Below are positions 59,456 to 64,000 of a stretch of DNA of 64,000 nucleotides, piece after piece (position 1 is the stretch's first letter; every line of letters starts with the position of its first letter). Source of the stretch: OLB11 sp041392835 (GTDB lineage: Bacteria > Bacteroidota > Bacteroidia > Chitinophagales > Chitinophagaceae). The stretch is from contig JAWKLF010000003.1 in NCBI GenBank assembly GCA_041392835.1, forward strand, positions 248,001-312,000, read 5' to 3'. The notes under the pieces were generated by a model, which saw only the letters and a program-made list of their open reading frames with translations, had not been told where the DNA came from and ran no database searches. The position numbers and the translations under genes are program-made.

Positions 59456-60097
59456 CTAAAACTGATAACCAAAGTGAAACCCTGCATCGTATTGCATTTG
59501 AGGCATACCAAACATTTTGCGAGCTTTTAGGTGTACACCAAGTATTATTCGTTCCTTCCATAAAAAATAATCGTAGTTAATAGTAGGGCATATACCAAAA
59601 TAGCGGGCAGCATGATGAGAATACTTGATATCATAGGCATCGAAAGGCTCTACTTGAGGACGTAATACAGTATCTACTACGCTATTCCTACCCCAAGTAT
59701 AGCTTATACCCATGCCTGCGCATAGCATACCTCGTTTTGCTTTATCGAAAATAATGCGGTTACCTTCTAAGCCCACGTGCCTGTAATATTGCCTATTACT
59801 TATTAATCCTTCAATATCGCCGTCCCAATCGTAGAGCCATCTTTTATGTATAAGGTTCCCTTCTTTTTCAGGTAAGAAATTATCGTTTTCCGTAGTCCAT
59901 TTATGGTAGGTTAAGCCTAAATAATATTTTTTACAAACCTGCCTCTGATAGGTTAAGCCCCACTGGGCAAAATCTTTTGAATAAATATGGTCTGCTACTT
60001 GCATCATATCTATATCCATGCGAAGTTTATTTTTTTTACCAGCTTGGCAAAACAAGGGTAGTAGTATAACAGCCACTAATACATATCTCATTTTCAT
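59456..60097 (-). CDS. Exported protein, predicted small outer-membrane barrel
   Basis: Unrecognised protein of 213 aa. Start is set at ATG 60097, giving a clean signal peptide (MKMRYVLVAVILLPLFCQAG); the frame is open to 60145. The body is rich in Tyr, Trp and Gly with amphipathic strands such as KYYLGLTYHKWTT, MLCAGMGISYTWGRN and RIILGVHLKARKMFG, and ends MQYDAGFHFGYQF, a typical C-terminal barrel strand with Phe. No family could be named. It is followed by the inverted repeats at 59364-59445. Confidence 0.65.
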   Translation of the reverse strand: MKMRYVLVAVILLPLFCQAGKKNKLRMDIDMMQVADHIYSKDFAQWGLTYQRQVCKKYYLGLTYHKWTTENDNFLPEKEGNLIHKRWLYDWDGDIEGLISNRQYYRHVGLEGNRIIFDKAKRGMLCAGMGISYTWGRNSVVDTVLRPQVEPFDAYDIKYSHHAARYFGICPTINYDYFLWKERIILGVHLKARKMFGMPQMQYDAGFHFGYQF

Positions 60098-60211
60098 ATT
60101 TTTTTCATTAAAAGTGTAAAAAAATAAGGCGCTTGGATAGTGCAATATAAAGCTATTTGTTTAAACTTTTTTGATGTTTCTATTTCATTACTTGGGTAAA
60201 ACAAAAGGTTT

Positions 60212-60247
60212 AAAAAGAAAAGAGGCAGCCAATTAGACTGCCTCTTT
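60212..60247 (-). terminator. Terminator of metK
   Basis: On the minus strand, AAAGAGGCAG pairs with CTGCCTCTTT (60238-60247 with 60219-60228) around a 9-nt loop, followed by TTCTTTTT. It lies 21 nt after the metK stop. Confidence 0.85.
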
Positions 60248-60268
60248 CATTAATTATTTTTAAAAAAA

Positions 60269-61549
60269 TTATTTTAAACCAAATGCTTTTTTAACTACAG
60301 GTACAAAATCTAATTTTTCCCAAGTGAAAAGTTCTACACTTACTTTTTTCTCATTGGCTTTGCCTTTATTGAAAATTTTAGTTACGGTTTCGCTTTTTCT
60401 ACCCATATGGCCATAGGATGCTGTTTCTGAATATATAGGGTTTCTTAATTTCAAACGTTGTTCTATAGCATAAGGACGCATATCAAATATTTTTTCTACC
60501 ATACGAGCTATCTCACCATCAGACTTATTGACTTTGGCAGTGCCATAGGTGTTGATAAAAAGTCCACAAGGCTTAGCCACACCAATAGCATAAGAAACTT
60601 GAACAAGAACCTCGTCGCAAAGCCCTGCTGCTACTAAGTTTTTAGCTATATGGCGAGTAGCATAAGCAGCACTTCTATCTACTTTGCTTGGGTCTTTTCC
60701 GCTAAAGGCACCACCACCATGAGCACCTTTGCCACCATATGTGTCTACAATAATTTTTCTGCCAGTAAGACCCGTATCGCCATGAGGACCACCTATTACA
60801 AATTTGCCTGTAGGGTTTATATGGTATGTGATTTTATCGTTGAATAATTTTTGTAAGGCTGGTTTGAGCTGTTTCTTAACTGCCGGAATGATAGTGCTGA
60901 TTACATCACTTTTTATTTTGGCCAACATTTTAGCATCTTTATCAAAATCATCGTGTTGAGTAGAAACCACAATAGTATCTATTCGTACAGGCTGATTATT
61001 GTCATCGTACTCAATAGTAACTTGGCTTTTGGCATCTGGTCTTAGATATTTCATTTGTTTGCCAGCTCTACGTACTTTAGAAAGTTCTTGTAAAATTTTG
61101 TGTGCCAAATCCAATGCCAAAGGCATGTAGTTTTCTGTTTCTTTAGTAGCGTAGCCAAACATCATACCTTGGTCGCCAGCACCTTGTGCATTCGCTTTAG
61201 TTTCAAAATTTGTATTTTTTGTTTTTCTATCTACACCTTGATTAATATCTGAGCTTTGTTCGTGTATAGCAGACAAAATACCGCATGAATTAGCTTCAAA
61301 CATGTATTCAGATTTGGTATATCCAATTTTTTTGATGACCTGACGTGCTATGTCTTGAACATCCAAATAAGCTTCGGACTTTACTTCTCCAGCCAATACC
61401 ACTTGACCGGTGGTCACTAAGGTTTCGCAAGCTACTTTAGAAGAAGCATCATAAGCTAAGAAATGATCAATTAAAGCATCTGAAATTTGATCGGCTACTT
61501 TATCAGGATGACCTTCTGAAACCGATTCGGATGTAAATAAATAAGGCAT
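60269..61549 (-). CDS. metK: S-adenosylmethionine synthase
   Basis: Makes S-adenosylmethionine from methionine and ATP, 426 aa. The N-terminal motif TSESVSEGHPDKVADQISDA (about 5-24) carries the catalytic His and Asp. DINQGVDR and GAGDQGMMFGYA (about 118-129) hold the methionine/ATP site. GPHGDTGLTGRKIIVDTYGG and GGGAFSGKDPSKVDRSAAY (P-loop, about 271-289) complete the family. ATG 61549 is used: the frame is open to 61585, but that extension overlaps the TACCTTTG promoter. The protein is slightly longer than E. coli MetK (384 aa), as usual in this phylum. Confidence 0.98.
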   Translation of the reverse strand: MPYLFTSESVSEGHPDKVADQISDALIDHFLAYDASSKVACETLVTTGQVVLAGEVKSEAYLDVQDIARQVIKKIGYTKSEYMFEANSCGILSAIHEQSSDINQGVDRKTKNTNFETKANAQGAGDQGMMFGYATKETENYMPLALDLAHKILQELSKVRRAGKQMKYLRPDAKSQVTIEYDDNNQPVRIDTIVVSTQHDDFDKDAKMLAKIKSDVISTIIPAVKKQLKPALQKLFNDKITYHINPTGKFVIGGPHGDTGLTGRKIIVDTYGGKGAHGGGAFSGKDPSKVDRSAAYATRHIAKNLVAAGLCDEVLVQVSYAIGVAKPCGLFINTYGTAKVNKSDGEIARMVEKIFDMRPYAIEQRLKLRNPIYSETASYGHMGRKSETVTKIFNKGKANEKKVSVELFTWEKLDFVPVVKKAFGLK

Positions 61550-61582
61550 ATATAGTTTTATTAAGAATTTTAAAAATGTGAG

Positions 61583-61590
61583 CAAAGGTA
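61583..61590 (-). promoter_or_regulatory. -7 box of metK
   Basis: Minus-strand TACCTTTG, 33 nt before the metK ATG. No SAM riboswitch-like structure fits in the short leader. Confidence 0.55.
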
Positions 61591-61713
61591 ATAAAAATAA
61601 CTATAAAATGAATAAGACTTCCATTTAAACAATATAACAGTCTATAATCCCAATACCTTCTATATAATTATGTCTTAAGATACACTATATGGTAGAAGAG
61701 AAGTGTTGTTAAC

Positions 61714-61721
61714 TATATTTG
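61714..61721 (+). promoter_or_regulatory. -7 box of the membrane protein at 61782
   Basis: TATATTTG (TAnnTTTG) 60 nt upstream of ATG 61782. An alternative TTG start at 61719 would fall inside this box and is rejected. Confidence 0.45.
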
Positions 61722-61781
61722 TTTTGGAAAATTATTTTTAAAAAGATAGTAAAAATTGTAAAATCAAATTATAGTAGATAT

Positions 61782-62315
61782 ATGAAAAATAAAAACTATA
61801 AATGGACTGTAGGCATATTTTTATTCCAGTTAATTTTAATATCTGTATTCTATAGAAATCACTGGAAACTACTGATTTTTGTTTCAGTTTTCTTTATAAT
61901 TAGTCTTTTGATAAAATCCAATTTATGTGCTTGGATTATCATTTTTTCATCATTTTTTTTCATTTTTATACCGACATTGTATTATCGTATTCCTATTTTA
62001 AATACTAAACATAGAATAGAATCTAAAATAATATATCAAATGATAGATTTTGGGCAAGGTGATATGAACAGATGTTTATTTGAATCTATTTTAGATAATA
62101 GAAGATTTTTTATAGTAGATGAAAATACTCATTGGTTATATATTGACAACAAATATAAAAAACTACTATGGCCTGAATCTCCTTGGGAAATGAAGAAAAA
62201 GAATTACACCGTGAAGGCAAGATTTACTTTTTCAGACCTGATGCTTGGAGGATATACAATTGCAACTGTTGATTCAGTTTGGACTATTAATGAACTTCCA
62301 ACAATATCAAAGTAG
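61782..62315 (+). CDS. Hypothetical membrane protein
   Basis: Unrecognised protein, 177 aa. Three hydrophobic segments lie in the first 80 residues (WTVGIFLFQLILISVFY, LLIFVSVFFIISLLI, CAWIIIFSSFFFIFIPTLYY). The remaining 95 residues are soluble and probably extracytoplasmic (IYQMIDFGQGDMNRCLFESI, FFIVDENTHWLYIDNKYKKLLW). Codons are more A/T-rich than in neighbours, and the gene is isolated, with 160 bp before and 446 bp after. No conserved motif known to me. Start at ATG 61782 rests on the promoter position. Confidence 0.6.
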   Translation: MKNKNYKWTVGIFLFQLILISVFYRNHWKLLIFVSVFFIISLLIKSNLCAWIIIFSSFFFIFIPTLYYRIPILNTKHRIESKIIYQMIDFGQGDMNRCLFESILDNRRFFIVDENTHWLYIDNKYKKLLWPESPWEMKKKNYTVKARFTFSDLMLGGYTIATVDSVWTINELPTISK

Positions 62316-62761
62316 TACCTAAACCCGCCTAAACTTTTCATTCTTTAACTTTCATAGTATGATTTTGAAAGTACTCTCGAATAAATTTATAATTATTTTG
62401 TGTTTATAAACTATTTTATACTTTACAAATTCAATTTCCAATTTCTTTAAACAAGCTCAATTAATTGGCATATATACAGTTGTTTTAAAAATTATATTGA
62501 GATTAATAAAAAAATTTGAAATATCACTTTGTTGAAATATATATAGTTAAATAGAATTGAGTATAAACAATAGGCAACACATTCAATTATTATTTTTGTT
62601 TATAACAATCGCAACATACACCGTTTTGTATTTACAAATAATACATAGACAAACTTTTTGGGCATATTAAATTTATGTTCATACATTCGCAAACATCAAA
62701 AAGCTTATTTTAAGTAAATTTAGGTAAGCTTAATCCAGAAAATTTAACTTTAATAAATAAA
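62316..62761. other. AT-rich intergenic region without a recognised gene
   Basis: 446 bp, very AT-rich. A perfect TATTTTTG (62591-62598) could be a distant -7 box for the thiolase gene, leaving a 160-nt leader. No tRNA, repeat, or open frame with coding character was seen. Confidence 0.5.
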
Positions 62762-63940
62762 ATGAAAGAAGTATATATCGTTTCGGCAGTTCGTACTCCA
62801 GTTGGTTCATTTGGAGGTGTATTAAAAGATTTTTCTGCTACCCAATTGGGAGCATTCGCTATTAAAGAAGCAGTCAAAAGAGCAGGCATAAAACCTGAAG
62901 ATGTTCAAGAAGTTATGATGGGCTGTGTAATGCAAGGAGGCTTAGGACAAGCACCTGCACGGCAAGCAAGCAAATTTGCTGGTTTACCCGATAGTGTAAT
63001 TTGTACTACTATCAATAAAGTGTGTGCAAGTGGTATGAAGTCTGTGTCTGCAGCTGCACAAGCTATCATGTTGGGCGATGCAGATATAGTTGTAGCAGGT
63101 GGTATGGAAAGCATGAGCAATGTACCGTTTTATAATAAAAGTCAGCGATGGGGAAATAAATACGGAAATGTAAGCTTAGAAGATGGTATTTTGAAAGATG
63201 GTTTATTAGATGTCTATCACAATTACCCTATGGGCAATGCTGCCGAATTGTGTGCTGCAGAATATAAAATTACACGCGAAATGCAAGATGAATTTGCCAT
63301 ACAAAGCTATCAAAGAAGCCAAAAAGCGTGGGAAGATGGTAAATTTTCGAATGAAGTAATGGATATTGAAATACCTCAGCGAAAAGGAGATCCAATAGTT
63401 GTAAATAAAGATGAAGAACCTTGGAATGTAAAATTCGATAAAATTCCTTCGCTTAAACCTGTATTTACAAAAGAAGGAACAGTAACTGCTGCTAATGCAA
63501 GTACCATGAATGATGGTGCTTCTGCCTTAGTTTTAATGAGTAAAGAAAAAATGGAAGCTATGGGCCTTAAACCTATTGCAAAAATTATTAGCTATGCCGA
63601 TGCAGAACAAGCCCCTGAGTGGTTTACTACATCACCAAGTCTGGTAATACCTAAAGCATTAGCAAAAGCTAATTTGACTATAGACAATATTGACTATTTT
63701 GAAATCAATGAAGCCTTTGCTGTTGTTAGTTTGGCTAATAATCAAATTCTAAAATTAGATCCTAATAAAGTCAACATACATGGTGGCGCTGTATCGTTAG
63801 GACATCCTTTGGGAAGTAGTGGTTCCAGAATATTAGTTACATTGATACATATATTGCAAAGTCAAAAAGCAAAATATGGTGTAGCAGGCATATGCAATGG
63901 TGGTGGCGGTGGTTCCGCTATGCTAATAGAAGCTTGTTAG
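62762..63940 (+). CDS. Acetyl-CoA C-acetyltransferase (thiolase)
   Basis: Degradative/biosynthetic thiolase, 392 aa, condensing two acetyl-CoA or cleaving acetoacetyl-CoA. The acyl-enzyme Cys88 is in NKVCASGMKSV, EINEAFAVV carries the Asn-Glu motif (about 317-325), the catalytic His lies in GGAVSLGHPLGSSG (about 340-353), and the second active-site Cys is in GICNGGGGGSAMLIE near the end. Full length. With glutaryl-CoA dehydrogenase elsewhere in the window it would complete the crotonyl-CoA to acetyl-CoA route. Whether it prefers acetoacetyl-CoA or longer ketoacyl-CoA cannot be told. Confidence 0.95.
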   Translation: MKEVYIVSAVRTPVGSFGGVLKDFSATQLGAFAIKEAVKRAGIKPEDVQEVMMGCVMQGGLGQAPARQASKFAGLPDSVICTTINKVCASGMKSVSAAAQAIMLGDADIVVAGGMESMSNVPFYNKSQRWGNKYGNVSLEDGILKDGLLDVYHNYPMGNAAELCAAEYKITREMQDEFAIQSYQRSQKAWEDGKFSNEVMDIEIPQRKGDPIVVNKDEEPWNVKFDKIPSLKPVFTKEGTVTAANASTMNDGASALVLMSKEKMEAMGLKPIAKIISYADAEQAPEWFTTSPSLVIPKALAKANLTIDNIDYFEINEAFAVVSLANNQILKLDPNKVNIHGGAVSLGHPLGSSGSRILVTLIHILQSQKAKYGVAGICNGGGGGSAMLIEAC

Positions 63941-64000
63941 CCTTTTGTCCTTGGAAATTCTATCACTTCCAAGTTTCTTATTCTATCTAAGTCAACATCA
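63937..64000 (-). CDS. C-terminal fragment of a minus-strand gene (cut by window edge)
   Basis: Twenty codons ending at TAA 63939-63937 read DVDLDRIRNLEVIEFPRTKG, overlapping the thiolase stop by a few bases in convergent orientation. Composition looks coding and convergent overlaps are common in this window, but the fragment is too short to identify. Confidence 0.35.
   Translation of the reverse strand, partial: DVDLDRIRNLEVIEFPRTKG

Noticed and set aside
61550..61620. SAM riboswitch in front of metK
   Set aside because: The distance from promoter box to start codon is about 33 nt, too short for any known SAM aptamer.
1..64000. Search for a CRISPR array to accompany cas9
   Set aside because: No run of direct repeats with spacers was seen anywhere in the window, and nothing beyond the tracrRNA anti-repeat matches a likely repeat. 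The array must be outside.

Overview
The window is a low-GC stretch of a Bacteroidota chromosome, probably from the Chitinophagales/Sphingobacteria side of the phylum, though I cannot fix the order from sequence alone. Evidence: many genes carry the phylum-specific -7 promoter box TAnnTTTG just upstream of the start; five secreted proteins carry type IX secretion (T9SS) C-terminal sorting domains; and DUF6089-type outer-membrane proteins, a LytS/LytTR pair and a kynurenine-pathway 3-hydroxyanthranilate dioxygenase are typical of the phylum. Almost all genes are core metabolism, interspersed with surface proteins. No tRNA, rRNA, insertion sequence, prophage or CRISPR array is visible.

Left edge (1-2500): the first 764 codons of a type II Cas9 run off the left end on the minus strand. 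Immediately upstream, divergently transcribed, is an unmistakable tracrRNA gene with its own -33/-7 promoter, an anti-repeat, a nexus-like helix and a terminator. Neither shows as an ordinary closed reading frame, yet this is the most notable system here. The rest of the locus (HNH half, cas1, cas2, array) must lie to the left.

2.5-20 kb: amino-acid permease; GT-C-like membrane glycosyltransferase; rpsO; pnp with a PyrR-like phosphoribosyltransferase; glutaryl-CoA dehydrogenase; an orphan histidine kinase; a DUF6089 barrel; 3-hydroxyanthranilate dioxygenase; aminotransferase plus rhomboid protease plus LolA-like protein; queE-folD; folK divergent from sppA.

20-35 kb: two unknown membrane/lipoproteins, thioesterase-cinA, gyrA, a TPR protein, a CcmE with a Cys haem-ligand motif, a delta-60 repeat T9SS protein, a very large outer-membrane protein whose 5' end looks broken, and a LytS/LytTR two-component system.

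35-51 kb: rluA-type synthase, a beta-barrel protein, carA, recN and ruvB on the minus strand; mgtE, rimO and an ABC ATPase without its permease on the plus strand; then a minus-strand block of T9SS-exported proteins (delta-60 repeat protein, CotH-kinase/lamin-tail protein, a two-repeat carbohydrate-binding-like protein, an arylsulfotransferase-like protein). Two genes of this block carry lesions: a pair of compensating indels in CotH, and an in-frame TGA that removes the sorting domain of the arylsulfotransferase.

51-64 kb: GNAT, divergent PRPP synthetase, gyrB, rfbC-yjjG-pyrG, lpxD-like acyltransferase plus L,D-transpeptidase, a barrel-like protein, metK, an orphan membrane protein flanked by AT-rich DNA, and an acetyl-CoA acetyltransferase. 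A truncated minus-strand gene touches the right edge.
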